A stretch of DNA of 64,000 nt, from the NCBI GenBank assembly GCA_011526585.1, contig WYBB01000243.1, forward strand, positions 1-64,000, in the 5' to 3' direction. Under the pieces are notes generated by a model. It was given only the letters and a program-made list of their open reading frames with translations. It did no database searches and was not told where the DNA came from. Origin of the DNA: Deltaproteobacteria bacterium (GTDB lineage Bacteria > Myxococcota_A > UBA9042 > PHBI01). Below are positions 1 through 9,751 of this stretch, piece after piece. Position numbers and translations under genes: made by a program. How positions within the stretch are numbered: position 1 is the stretch's first letter; each line of letters begins with the position of its first letter.

Positions 1-6
1 ATGCGC

Positions 7-1530
7 TGACAACTTAGTAGGTCCGAACCGGTCCCGCCCCTTTCGTTTCGATCACTTCCAACTATCTGATCGCTTTCGCGATTTCGAGGTGATCTAAGGT
101 TGGGATGGCACCACGGACAGCATCGCGTTCCCAGTCCTCCTCAAGAGCTGAGCAACTCGCCCCGCTACCTCCGCCCGTTGGCGCCGAGGAGCTGGTCGGC
201 GCATGCTCCGACATCTTCGACCTGCGATTGCTCGGGGAGGCGATCGGCAAGATCAAGTGGGAGCACCGCGATCGGATCCTGACGCCCGAGTACATGGTGA
301 TGGGGCTGATCCGGCTCGTGCTGGGTGCGCTTCCCTCGTTGCTCAACCTGATGGATGTCATGCGAACCGACTTCCACCTGGTGCGGGGCTCTCTCGAGTT
401 CAGCAACCAAGCGTTCTACAAGCGGCTGCGCGTGATGCCGCACGACATCCATTTGTCGGTGCTGCGCGAGGTCACGCTCAAGCTCTCCCGAGCGAGTACG
501 CTGGAACGCGCGGGGATGCGTGCGCTGGCGCCGATGGCCAAACGGATACTAGCAGTCGACGACACGACGCTCGATGCGATGGCCCGCAAGACGTCGAGCC
601 TGGTGACGTACCCCAAGGGCGCGATGGAGACGCTCGCTGGTCGATTGAGCTGTGCGTACGACATCTGCACAGGCCGCCTCGCCGAGGTGCTCTACGACCC
701 AGACGCCAAGGCCAACGAGAAGCCTCACCTCGATGGCCTGCTCGGAGTCCTCGGCTCCGAGAACATGCTCGTGTTCGACCTGGGCTTCTTCTCGTTCCCG
801 CTCTTCGACAAGCTGACCAGCTCCGGCAACTTCTTCGTCACGCGTCTGCGCAAAGGCACGAGCTTCGTCACGCAGGCGCACGGCATACAAACCGACGTCT
901 ATCGAGAGAGCCTCGTCTACCTCGGCAAGCACCGCGCAGACCGAGCCTCGCATCCGGTCCGACTTGTCGAGCTCAACATTGCCGGTCAGTGGCTCCAGTA
1001 CATCACGAACGTGCTCGACCCGCGCGTTCTCCCAGCCGGGAACATCTGGAAGCTCTACCGACAGAGGTGGACCATCGAGACCGTGTTCGCTGCCCTCAAG
1101 CAGGCGCTGAAGCTCGCGTACATCCATCCTTGCCACACGAACGGCGTGCTCGCGCAGGTCTGGTCGACGCTCTCGGTCTACCAGGTGCTGCAGGACCTTC
1201 GACTACGCATCGCCGCGGCGCATGGGTACGAGTCCGATGACGTGTCATGGTACAACCTCGTGCACCGCATCGGCTGGTACCTGCTTGCGCCACGTGCCGG
1301 CAAGACGCTCATGGAATGGCTCACCGACCCGAGGGAGTCGCTGGCGCTTCCCAAGCGGGGTATGCGTGAGCGCGTACCCAAGGAGCTCACCGGCAAGCTC
1401 GCCCGCGACATCAAGCGCGAACCCGTCGCCTGGCCGATCCCTCCAATACAGGAGGCTCGCCAAGGCAAGCCCGACCCGGCGCCTAGCCGGGAGCGCTGGG
1501 TCCTCGCGAACCTGGGTCACTAAGTTGAGA
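7..1530 (+). mobile_element. IS4-family insertion sequence
   Basis: The element carries one transposase gene between imperfect terminal inverted repeats. The left end shows CAACTTAGT at 10-18, and its exact complement ACTAAGTTG lies at 1519-1527, where it overlaps the transposase stop codon. Outside this 9-base core the ends match only partly, so the outer boundaries are approximate. A target-site duplication cannot be assessed because only about six bases lie left of the element in the window. It looks complete and possibly active. Confidence 0.75.
105..1523 (+). CDS. IS4-family DDE transposase
   Basis: A 472-residue transposase that would cut and paste its own element. The DDE residues are recognisable: the first Asp in ILAVDDTTLD, the second in VFDLGFFSF, and the Glu in the YREK-type signature YRQRWTIETVFAALK (Y-x2-R-x3-E-x6-K), which is typical of the IS4 family. 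The length is normal for IS4 and the frame is uninterrupted. The stop codon lies inside the right inverted repeat. There are no passenger genes. Codon use is a little less GC-biased than in the neighbours, as expected for a mobile gene. Subgroup assignment is not possible by eye. Confidence 0.9.
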   Translation: MAPRTASRSQSSSRAEQLAPLPPPVGAEELVGACSDIFDLRLLGEAIGKIKWEHRDRILTPEYMVMGLIRLVLGALPSLLNLMDVMRTDFHLVRGSLEFSNQAFYKRLRVMPHDIHLSVLREVTLKLSRASTLERAGMRALAPMAKRILAVDDTTLDAMARKTSSLVTYPKGAMETLAGRLSCAYDICTGRLAEVLYDPDAKANEKPHLDGLLGVLGSENMLVFDLGFFSFPLFDKLTSSGNFFVTRLRKGTSFVTQAHGIQTDVYRESLVYLGKHRADRASHPVRLVELNIAGQWLQYITNVLDPRVLPAGNIWKLYRQRWTIETVFAALKQALKLAYIHPCHTNGVLAQVWSTLSVYQVLQDLRLRIAAAHGYESDDVSWYNLVHRIGWYLLAPRAGKTLMEWLTDPRESLALPKRGMRERVPKELTGKLARDIKREPVAWPIPPIQEARQGKPDPAPSRERWVLANLGH

Positions 1531-1537
1531 GCCGTAG

Positions 1538-1626
1538 CCACAAGGGCCGCCCCTACGTCCGGGCGCCATCCGCTGGCGATCACCGGGCGGCTACGAGCGC
1601 CGCCCTTACGTTCTGGCGTCATGCGC
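1538..1626. repeat. Degenerate direct repeat beside the IS
   Basis: Two related 36-base stretches, at about 1538-1573 and 1591-1626, share the core GCCGCCC-T/C-TACGT and differ at roughly nine positions, with an offset of 53 bases. They fill the gap between the IS and the msrAB stop codon. They could be a remnant of a small repeat family. No function is implied. Confidence 0.4.
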
Positions 1627-1668
1627 GACGCGGGTAGCGCTCGATCGAGGACGTGACGACCGCCGCTG

Positions 1669-2850
<1,182 letters not shown>

Positions 2851-3019
2851 GGGTCCTCTGCGACCTCCGACCCGAACATGGCGCACCGGCGCTCGTCGAG
2901 GAAGGGGTCGCGCTCTTCTATGCCGCCCCCGCGCGCGCGGTTTCGTCTTCGGCTGCCTCGTCGTCTTCATCTTCCGCTCGCGGCGTGCGACGCTTCCTTA
3001 ATAAGGAGGCAGTCGGCGC

Positions 3020-4150
3020 ATGGGCACGCACATGATCGATCTCCCGCAGGGCGTGCGCGTCGTCGTCGACGCCTTCGCCGAGTCGCCGCCCGAGGGCATC
3101 GAGGCCGCGAGGCTCGTGCCGATGCCCGCGCCGGATCCGGCGACCCTCGGGCCGCGCGACGTCATCGTCGCGGTGCGCAGCGCGGCCGTGGGCTGGGTCG
3201 ACCTGCTGATGACCAGCGGGCAGTACCAACACATGCCGCGCCCGCCCTACACCCCGGGCCTCGAGTGCGCGGGTGAGGTCGCCTGGATCGGGCCCGAGGC
3301 GCGGGGCCTCGCGCTCGGGCAGCGCGTGATCGTCGACGGCTTCCGCGTCGGGCCGCGATCCGCGGGGGACTACCAGCGCTGGGGCGGGTTTGCGTCCTGG
3401 GTGGTCGCGCCCGACGAGGCGCTGGTGCCGATTCCCGGCGCGCTCTCCTTCGACCAGGCGGCCGGCCTCCTGTCGAGCTACGAGACGGCCTATCACTGCC
3501 TCGTCACGCGCGGCCGCCTCGCCGCGGGCGAGACGGTGTTGATCCACGGTGCCTCGGGGGCGACCGGGCTCGCCGCCGTCGAGGTCGCCAAGATCCTCGG
3601 CGCCACGGTGATCGCCAGCGGCCGCTCGCCGGACAAGCTCGCGATCGTCGCCGCGCACGGGGCCGACCACGTGCTCGACGTGCGCGGCGAAGACGGCGGC
3701 GTGCGCGCGTTCCGCGACGAGGTCAAGGCGCTGACCGGCGGGCGCGGCGCCGACGTCGTCTACGACGCGGTCGGCGGCGCGATCTCCCTCGAGAGCCTGC
3801 GCGCGGTCGCCTTCGGCGCGCGCTTCCTGATCGTCGGCTGGGCCTCGACCCCGGCGGTCGCCCACGGTCGGGGACAGCGCGGCGCACCCAACGCCAACGT
3901 CCTGCCGACCAACCTCATCATGATGAAGGGCCTCGACGTGCTCGGCTGTCCGACGGCGATCAGCACCCTGCGCGACCCTTCGAGCCGCGCGCCGCGCCTT
4001 GCGCAGATCCTGGCGTGGGCCGAGGCCGGTCGGATCCACGCGCACGTCTCGCACGCCTTCCCGCTCACCGAGTTCAAGGCCGCCATGCGCGCGAAGTGGG
4101 ACGGCGAGGTCACCGGCGGCTGCGTCGTGAACCCCGAGCCGGTGCGCTGA
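3020..4150 (+). CDS. Zinc-free quinone oxidoreductase-like (MDR family) enzyme
   Basis: A 376-residue NAD(P)H-dependent oxidoreductase of the medium-chain dehydrogenase/reductase superfamily. The N-terminal GroES-like half contains PYTPGLECAGEV. The Rossmann nucleotide-binding motif is seen in IHGASGATGLAAVEVA, followed by a basic segment (SGRSPDKL) suggesting NADPH preference. Zinc-ligand cysteine clusters of alcohol dehydrogenases are absent, as in quinone oxidoreductases. AAGGAGG about ten bases before the ATG supports this start. The gene is divergent from msrAB across a short gap, so both could answer to oxidative stress; that link is inference. The physiological substrate is unknown. 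Confidence 0.85.
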   Translation: MGTHMIDLPQGVRVVVDAFAESPPEGIEAARLVPMPAPDPATLGPRDVIVAVRSAAVGWVDLLMTSGQYQHMPRPPYTPGLECAGEVAWIGPEARGLALGQRVIVDGFRVGPRSAGDYQRWGGFASWVVAPDEALVPIPGALSFDQAAGLLSSYETAYHCLVTRGRLAAGETVLIHGASGATGLAAVEVAKILGATVIASGRSPDKLAIVAAHGADHVLDVRGEDGGVRAFRDEVKALTGGRGADVVYDAVGGAISLESLRAVAFGARFLIVGWASTPAVAHGRGQRGAPNANVLPTNLIMMKGLDVLGCPTAISTLRDPSSRAPRLAQILAWAEAGRIHAHVSHAFPLTEFKAAMRAKWDGEVTGGCVVNPEPVR

Positions 4151-4386
4151 CCCGCGGTGCGGGCGCGTGACGAGATCCCGTGCGCGCACCGAGAAGGTGT
4201 CGCTGTTCGACTCGCGTGACCTCTGCGGCGGTCAGACCCGACGCCCCGCCCTCGACACACGCGCGCGCTCATCCCACGCCGCCTCGTGCGCCGAGAGCAC
4301 GCGCGCAGCGAGCGGGCGCTATCACACGCAGCGTGGCAACTCACCCCGCCCGCCTCGCTGCGCGATGGCCCCGTAGCGACCCCGGC

Positions 4387-4405
4387 GGGTGGCACGCGCC
4401 TTGCG
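4387..4405 (+). promoter_or_regulatory. Candidate sigma-54 promoter
   Basis: TGGCACG-N4-TTGCG at 4390-4405 matches the sigma-54 -24/-12 consensus (TGGCACG-N4-TTGCW) almost perfectly, with the GG at 4391-4392 and the GC at 4403-4404. Transcription would start near 4415, only a few bases before the ATG at 4418. That would exclude the GAGGAG ribosome site at 4405-4410, so the message would be nearly leaderless, or the match is fortuitous. Confidence 0.4.
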
Positions 4406-4417
4406 AGGAGTCGGCCC

Positions 4418-5560
4418 ATGAAACGCACGATTCCCCTCGTCCTCGTCTCGCTGTTCACGCTCGCGCCCGTGCCGGCGCACGCCCAGCTCTTCGTGATCGA
4501 AGGGCTGAACGAGCTCGGCAACGTCGGCCAACGCATCCACGACAACCACATCAAGGCGCTCCAGGAGGCGCGGCGGCTCAAGAAGCTCGAGGCCTACCGC
4601 GAGGCGATCAATGGGATGTGGCGCGAGACGACGCCGGCCAAGCAGAAGCTCGGCGAGAGGCTCGCCACCGCGAAGACCGCGCTCGCGGCGAAGAGGCAGC
4701 AGCTGCGAGACTACCTCGACCGCTACGGCGCCCCCGATGGCTGGCCTCCCGAGCACCAGGACAAGGCCAAGGCGCTCGGCGAGCTGGAGCGCTCGGTCGC
4801 GCAGCTCGAGAGCGTGCACGCGCAGATCGACTCGATCGACGTTCGCGCGCGCAAGGTCTCGCTGCACATGCAGGACGTCGATCAGCGCGGTTTCGCCGAA
4901 GGGCTCGTGCGCTACAACCAGTGGGCACAGGACCTCGAGGACTCGATCGCGAACATGCGCCAGACCCTCGACGGCTTCAAGGTGGCCTGGCAACCGTCCG
5001 CCGCACCGCCGCTGCGCGTCAAGAACGACACCAGGGACGTCTCGGTCTGGGTCAACGGTCAGCCGATCCCGCCAGGACAGTCACTGCGCATCAGCGCGCC
5101 GACCGGCGCCTGGGTGACGATCTTCGTCCAGGGCCAGACCGAGCGCCGCAAGTTCGTCATCGAGAAGGGTCAGAACCCGACCAGGCACACGTCGATCATC
5201 GACGCCTCGCCGTACGTGCTCGCCTTCGATCTCGACGCCGGCGCCGGCAACACGCGCACCGTGTGGCAGTCGCACGACGAGGTCTATCGTTGGGTGACGA
5301 CCTCGAGTGCCTGGAAGGTCGTCCCGGAGATCCAGGTCGCTCCTTCGGGCGAAGGTCCGCAAGGCGACGTCGTGCGCTTCAAGGTTCCATACATCGCCAA
5401 GGATCGCTTCGGGGCCGACGGCTGGCAGAGCTACCCGCTGTGCTTCCACGGCGAGCTCACGTGGACCATGACCCGGACCGGCGAGATGGCGCGGCCGCCG
5501 CAAGACGAATCGGAGAAGGTCCAGGGCGGCTGTGTCGTGATCGACGTCTTCTCGAGCTGA
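4418..5560 (+). CDS. Secreted coiled-coil protein of unknown function
   Basis: A 380-residue exported protein. The ATG at 4418 begins a Sec signal peptide (basic MKRT, hydrophobic core, cleavage after AHA before QLF). About residues 30-185 are rich in Lys, Glu, Leu and Gln, with heptad-like spacing that suggests a long coiled coil. The C-terminal half is beta-rich and polar, with phrases such as WVNGQPIPPGQS and VTIFVQGQTERRKF, and contains a Cys pair near the end. The family is not recognised. The position directly behind a sigma-54-like site suggests conditional expression. The frame remains open upstream of the chosen ATG, but that part is low-complexity. Confidence 0.75.
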   Translation: MKRTIPLVLVSLFTLAPVPAHAQLFVIEGLNELGNVGQRIHDNHIKALQEARRLKKLEAYREAINGMWRETTPAKQKLGERLATAKTALAAKRQQLRDYLDRYGAPDGWPPEHQDKAKALGELERSVAQLESVHAQIDSIDVRARKVSLHMQDVDQRGFAEGLVRYNQWAQDLEDSIANMRQTLDGFKVAWQPSAAPPLRVKNDTRDVSVWVNGQPIPPGQSLRISAPTGAWVTIFVQGQTERRKFVIEKGQNPTRHTSIIDASPYVLAFDLDAGAGNTRTVWQSHDEVYRWVTTSSAWKVVPEIQVAPSGEGPQGDVVRFKVPYIAKDRFGADGWQSYPLCFHGELTWTMTRTGEMARPPQDESEKVQGGCVVIDVFSS

Positions 5561-5599
5561 CCTCGTCGTCGGTGATGTTCGATCGTGAGACCTTCGCGC

Positions 5600-6250
5600 T
5601 CACCGCGCGGCCGTACCGCGTCGCCTCCCTGCATCACCGGCGCCCGCGCGGCCGTCGGCCGGGGGCCAGCGCGGTCGCTCCCCGCGGGCGAGCGCGTCGC
5701 AGGCGAGCTGCATGGCCCAGGTGATGACCGCGCCGGCGCGCCGCGGGTCGAGGCCGTGCTCGTCGTCGAGCGCCAGCCCACACTGCGCGCTGATGAGGTG
5801 GCGGAAGAGCGCGGTCACCATGCGGCGCGCTTCGGGGTCTGCGGTGAGGTCGGCCACGACGCGCTCGATCCCCTTCTGGCGTCCCGCCTTGCGGCGCCGG
5901 CGGATCTGCGCGGCGACCCCGGCGCCCGCGCTCGCGCGCATGGTCCCGGGATCCTCGGCGGCGATGGCGTAGGTGCGCCGTGCGTAGGCGAGCAACGAGG
6001 CGACGTCTTCGGGTACCGGCGGGCGCCCGACGCGCTCCTCGATCGCGTCGGCGACGGCGGCCATGCGGCTCTCGACGTCAGGGAAATGGAGCTGCACCGT
6101 GCGCACGGTCACGCCTGCGCGCGCCGCGACCTCGGCGAGCACGAGCTCGTCGCGACCGTCGGCGAGCGCCGCGACCATGGCGTCGACGATGGCCCGGCGC
6201 GTCCTCGCCTTCGCCTCGGCGCGCAGCTCGCTCTGATAGCGGCGCGTCAC
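5600..6250 (-). CDS. TetR-family transcriptional regulator
   Basis: A 216-residue repressor-like protein. The N-terminal helix-turn-helix is clear: about residues 12-58 include RRAIVDAMVAALADG, then VLAEVAARAGVTVRTVQLHF, followed by a helical ligand-binding domain. The GTG start at 6250 overlaps the stop codon of the upstream cupin gene (GTGA), so the two are translationally coupled. It likely regulates its own two-gene operon in response to a small molecule. The effector is unknown. The C-terminal tail is Gly/Ala/Arg-rich and poorly conserved in appearance. Confidence 0.88.
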   Translation of the reverse strand: MTRRYQSELRAEAKARTRRAIVDAMVAALADGRDELVLAEVAARAGVTVRTVQLHFPDVESRMAAVADAIEERVGRPPVPEDVASLLAYARRTYAIAAEDPGTMRASAGAGVAAQIRRRRKAGRQKGIERVVADLTADPEARRMVTALFRHLISAQCGLALDDEHGLDPRRAGAVITWAMQLACDALARGERPRWPPADGRAGAGDAGRRRGTAAR

Positions 6251-6699
6251 CGGGGCCCGGCCAGACCCGCGAGCACCTCGGGCGCGATCGCCAGGCCGGC
6301 CCGCGTCGCGACGCCGAGCGCCGCGGCGAGGTCGGGTGGGTGCCCCGTCACCTCGCGGTCCATCTCGACGAACATGCGCGCCGCGTTGCCGCGCGTCGTG
6401 ATCGAGAAGAAGGTCGAGACCGGCGTGACGCCGCGGTAGGCGTGCAGGGTACCGCCCGGCACGTGCACGAAGGTGCCCACGGGGCAGGCGCGCCACTGAC
6501 CGTGCAGCAGCACCTCGATCGTGCCCTCGGTCACGAGGTAGGCCTCGTCCCAGGCGTGGGCGTGCGGCGGCGGGCCGACGCCGGCCGGACCGGACTGCTG
6601 GAAGATCGCGTAGTCGCCGTCGTGCAGCACGCGCACGCTCTCGCCGATGACGTTGACGGCGGGGTGGTCCTCGATGGGGCGGATCACGGGTTCGCTCAT
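6247..6699 (-). CDS. Small cupin-domain protein
   Basis: A 150-residue single-domain cupin_2 protein. Cupin motif 1 appears as PPHAHAWDEAYLVTEG, including two His and a Glu that could bind metal. Motif 2 is seen around VGTFVHVPGGTLHAYRG. Such proteins often act as dioxygenases, isomerases or small-molecule sensors, and the substrate here is unknown. GAGGAG lies about eight bases before the ATG. The stop overlaps the start of the TetR gene by four bases, so enzyme and regulator form one operon, suggesting the regulator senses a substrate or product of this pathway. Confidence 0.85.
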   Translation of the reverse strand: MSEPVIRPIEDHPAVNVIGESVRVLHDGDYAIFQQSGPAGVGPPPHAHAWDEAYLVTEGTIEVLLHGQWRACPVGTFVHVPGGTLHAYRGVTPVSTFFSITTRGNAARMFVEMDREVTGHPPDLAAALGVATRAGLAIAPEVLAGLAGPR

Positions 6700-6732
6700 G
6701 GGGTCTCCTCGACAGGCGTCGGTCGCCGGTCA

Positions 6733-6762
6733 TTTCGATACACCATACGCGAAACCAATTGG
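6733..6762. promoter_or_regulatory. Possible TetR operator region upstream of cupin-tetR
   Basis: This AT-rich island in otherwise GC-rich DNA carries an inverted repeat, TTTCG (6733-6737) and CGAAA (6750-6754), followed by the perfect palindrome CCAATTGG (6755-6762). It lies 35-65 bases upstream of the cupin start, where an autoregulatory TetR operator would be expected. No convincing -35/-10 pair was found. Confidence 0.35.
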
Positions 6763-6839
6763 CGTGGATCGCTTCAATCGATAACACCGAAAACACCCGC
6801 GAAGCTGGCATTGATGGCTGAAACGGGTCATTGTGGTAG

Positions 6840-7112
6840 ACAAGATGCCTCGAGGGGGCGCCCGACCGCGCGACGCCCGAGCCCGGTGGCGGCGAGCAGA
6901 CGCCGGAGGCGGAGGCCGAGCAGCGTGCAGCGAAGGTCAAGCCTCCCGAGCGCCCGGGTGACGGGGTCGCCAAGGCGGTCAACGCCGGCCTCGAGGCGTC
7001 GGCCGCCCGGCTCACGGAGCCGCCGATGCGCGAGAACCCGCGTGGGGTGGACATCGATCTCGCCGCGGGCGGGCTCGCGCCGGTCGGGACCGAGCCGCTC
7101 GCGCTCGGCAGG
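6840..7112 (+). pseudogene. Possible gene remnant
   Basis: One frame, opened by a TAG at 6837-6839, shows ordinary GC3-rich coding texture and protein-like sequence (for example GDGVAKAVNAGLEASAARL and GVDIDLAAGGLAPVGTEPL) without a start codon or ribosome site. After about 7112 the frame loses this texture. It may be the surviving middle of a decayed gene. The rest of the gap, to about 7326, shows nothing recognisable. Confidence 0.25.
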
Positions 7113-7326
7113 CGACGCTGGCGGACACCGTGGATGAGCGTGTCGTGCGCGCAAACCTGGCCGCGCCGCGATCATGAGTACGCGCGGTGGCCGCGGCACC
7201 TCACCTCCGCCCAAGGGAAGTCGGAGCCTCCGGGTGCGCTGCGGAGAGCCGAAGCGGGCACGACCGGTCACCCTCGCTGGCCGGTGTCTGCAGAGAGGGT
7301 CGGACCGATGGGATCGGGTCGGACGC

Positions 7327-7920
7327 TCACTCGGCGATGCGCAGGGCCTGGCGCACGCGCTCTTCGCGATCGAGGGTGGCGACGGGCAGCTTGTCGCAGG
7401 GCACGAGCTCGTGGATCTTCATGCTCGACTCGGGCGGCTCGCGGAAGGGCACGGTGATCTGCGTCGTCACGAGGCCGGCCCACGGCATCAGGAGCTGCTC
7501 GGATTCGCCGGGCGGCGAGACGATCACCACCGCGACGCACTCGCCTTCGAGCACGCCGATCAAGAGGCCGACCGAGGTGCCGACGCAGCCGCCGCGGCGC
7601 GGGCAGACGCGCTCGGGCTCGGGGCGCACGTCGATGGGGCGGCCGGGGAAGTGCTCCTCGAGCATGGCCTTGAGGCGGTCCTGCAGCGCCTTGGCGGGGC
7701 CGCGCATCGCGACGGTGTTCGCCTTGGGCACGACGCGCGGCCACAAGAGCACGATGCCGCCGTCGACGCCGCGCGAGTGCGAGATCTCGGGCGAGAGCTC
7801 GACGCGGGTGCCGTCGCCGCCATCGCCCGAGCGGCTGGCGCAGGCGCCGAGGACGAGCGCGATGAAGGTGACGAGCGTGAGGGAGGGCATGGCGGCGGAT
7901 CGAAGACGTCGCTGTCGCAT
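7327..7920 (-). CDS. Conserved-looking lipoprotein, unknown function
   Basis: A roughly 197-residue lipoprotein. The ATG at 7920 gives a basic n-region, a hydrophobic core and the lipobox VLGAC. A GTG at 7950 overlaps the stop of the upstream gene (GTGA), so a coupled, longer N-terminus is possible. The body (about 170 residues) has a Cys-containing segment VCPRRGGCVG and a hydrophobic stretch TSVGLLIGVLEGECVAVVIV, which is more likely buried beta structure than a membrane span. The family is not recognised. It is the last gene of a three-gene group after a vWA protein and an IgGFc-binding-type lipoprotein, suggesting a shared surface function. Confidence 0.7.
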   Translation of the reverse strand: MRQRRLRSAAMPSLTLVTFIALVLGACASRSGDGGDGTRVELSPEISHSRGVDGGIVLLWPRVVPKANTVAMRGPAKALQDRLKAMLEEHFPGRPIDVRPEPERVCPRRGGCVGTSVGLLIGVLEGECVAVVIVSPPGESEQLLMPWAGLVTTQITVPFREPPESSMKIHELVPCDKLPVATLDREERVRQALRIAE

Positions 7921-7946
7921 CTGGAGAGCTCCGAAGGGGTCGCGGT

Positions 7947-9746
7947 TCACTCGCCGGGCCCGGCGATCCCACCGATGTAGCTGAACGAGACGGCGTTGTT
8001 GTAGCCGTAGACGAAGAGGCCGAAGCGCGCCGTGCCGCTGGCGACGTGATAGCCGGGCTGCACGGCGTGGTAGCCGTAGACGAAGCCGGACTGGCCGATC
8101 GGCGAGAAGGCCTGGGCGGGCACGGCGGCGCCGTCGATGGTGACGGTCGCGGTCGCGGGTTTGACGATGGCGACCCAGAGGGCGGTGTAGCGCTCGGGCA
8201 CCATGAAGGCGTAGTCGGTGCGGTAGCGGCTCTCGGGCACCATCAAGACGAGGCTCGCGTCGCCGGTGAAGTCTTCGGTGGTGTCGCGCGCCGAGAGGTA
8301 CTGGCCGATCTGGAGGCGGCCGGTGCCGCTGACCTCGAAGGTCGTGTTGGACTTCACCTCGACGAAGTCGCCCTTCTTCGCGAGCGTGACGTTGTGGGCG
8401 GCGGTGGGGGGCACGGTCGTCACGGTGACGCCGTCCTCGGCGGCCTGGATGCGCCAGAAATCATTTTCGATTTCAAGGGTTCCGCGTGGTGGTGACTTCA
8501 CGGCGAAGTAGCGCGTGCCGAGCATCGGCGTCGGCAGCATTTGCTCCTCGAGGTGGTCGGCGCAGCACGGGCCGGTCTCCTGTGGGCCGCCTTCGCCGTC
8601 GACGAGGATCGGGTCGCCGACGACCGCCTCCTCGTGGCCGCCGAAGACCGCGATGGGCTTGTCGGCGGTGACGACAGAGCCGCTGATGTCGGCGGGGCCG
8701 AAGAGCGTCTCGGGATCGGCCTGGATCGAGAGCACGTCGCCGCGGTTGAGGCTCACGCTGTGGGTCGCGCCGGCGGCGAGCGCGGGGATCGGGCCCGAGG
8801 CGCGCACCGGGGCGGTGACGGTGAAGGTGACGCGCGTGCTGTCGTAGGCGGCGATGACGGTGAAGTAGCCGTTCTGGTTGGGCGGGGTCGGAAAGCCTGG
8901 GATCGCCACGAGGTCGAGCGGCGAGGTGGGCCACGACAGGACGACGTAGTCGGTGCCGAGGAGCGGGTCGGGCACGAGCAGCGAGGCGTCGTTGGAGAAG
9001 CGGTTGTCCCAGGGGTTGAACTGGTGGGCGAGCACCGGGCCGGTGGCGACGAGGTGAACGCCCTTGGGCATCAGCGAAGTGCCCTGCACGTTGATGTTCG
9101 GCAGCTCGAAGACGCGCGAGGTGGCGGGCTGGACGGTGTCATCGGCCGGCGTGAAGGAGAAGAGCGGCGGCATCTCGAAGCCGACGCGCACGGCGCTCGC
9201 GCCGGGGTTGGAGACGACGAGCGCCCAGGGCAGGTTCTCGGGCGTCGGGTTGAGCGTCGGGTCGGGGTAGTTGGGCAGGTCGGTCGCCCAGAACTCGCAG
9301 CCGACGTAGCTGCCGAACTTCGGATCGTTGGGGCAGCGCACCTGGCAGGTGCCGGCGCGGCAGCTCTCCTCGGGGCCGCACGGGACCGGGTCGGAGAAGC
9401 TCTTGCCGTCGGCGTTGCAGACGCGCTCGGCGTCGAGGTTGTGGCAGATCGTGGCGCCGGGGGTGCAGATCTCTTCGACGATCGTCTCGGCGCTGATCTC
9501 GGTGTCGGCGGGTGTGCTGTCCCCGGGCGGGGTGGTGTCCGGGGGCGAGGTGGTGTCCGGGACCGTGGCGGTGTCGGGCGCGGTGGCGGTGTCGGGCGCG
9601 GTGGCGGTGTCGGGCGCCGTCGTGTCCGCGTCGGCCGCGTCGGCGAGCGCGTCGCCGAGATCGCCGGTCGTTCCGCTGTCCGGGTCGGAGCAGGCGAGCG
9701 TGAAGAGGACCAGCGGAGCGAGCGACCGGCAGACGCGTCGGTTCAT
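7947..9746 (-). CDS. IgGFc-binding-domain-type surface lipoprotein
   Basis: A 599-residue outer-surface lipoprotein. A signal peptide ends at the lipobox FTLAC. A low-complexity linker follows, about residues 30-85, with tandem PDTATA-type repeats, then a short Cys-rich segment (CTPGATICHN to GTCQVRCPN). The large C-terminal domain resembles the IgGFc-binding N-terminal-like domain common in myxobacterial lipoproteins, with characteristic phrases such as PIAVFGGHEEAV, CCADHLEEQMLP and YRTDYAFMVPE. Ligand binding is inferred from family only. It starts five bases after the vWA gene stop and overlaps the next lipoprotein, so all three are probably co-transcribed. Confidence 0.85.
   Translation of the reverse strand: MNRRVCRSLAPLVLFTLACSDPDSGTTGDLGDALADAADADTTAPDTATAPDTATAPDTATVPDTTSPPDTTPPGDSTPADTEISAETIVEEICTPGATICHNLDAERVCNADGKSFSDPVPCGPEESCRAGTCQVRCPNDPKFGSYVGCEFWATDLPNYPDPTLNPTPENLPWALVVSNPGASAVRVGFEMPPLFSFTPADDTVQPATSRVFELPNINVQGTSLMPKGVHLVATGPVLAHQFNPWDNRFSNDASLLVPDPLLGTDYVVLSWPTSPLDLVAIPGFPTPPNQNGYFTVIAAYDSTRVTFTVTAPVRASGPIPALAAGATHSVSLNRGDVLSIQADPETLFGPADISGSVVTADKPIAVFGGHEEAVVGDPILVDGEGGPQETGPCCADHLEEQMLPTPMLGTRYFAVKSPPRGTLEIENDFWRIQAAEDGVTVTTVPPTAAHNVTLAKKGDFVEVKSNTTFEVSGTGRLQIGQYLSARDTTEDFTGDASLVLMVPESRYRTDYAFMVPERYTALWVAIVKPATATVTIDGAAVPAQAFSPIGQSGFVYGYHAVQPGYHVASGTARFGLFVYGYNNAVSFSYIGGIAGPGE
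9544..9625. repeat. In-gene tandem repeat encoding PDTATA
   Basis: Roughly 18-base units (gtggcggtgtcgggcgcg and variants) are repeated in tandem within the lipoprotein linker. In-frame length variation is likely between strains. Confidence 0.7.
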
Positions 9747-9751
9747 CGCGG

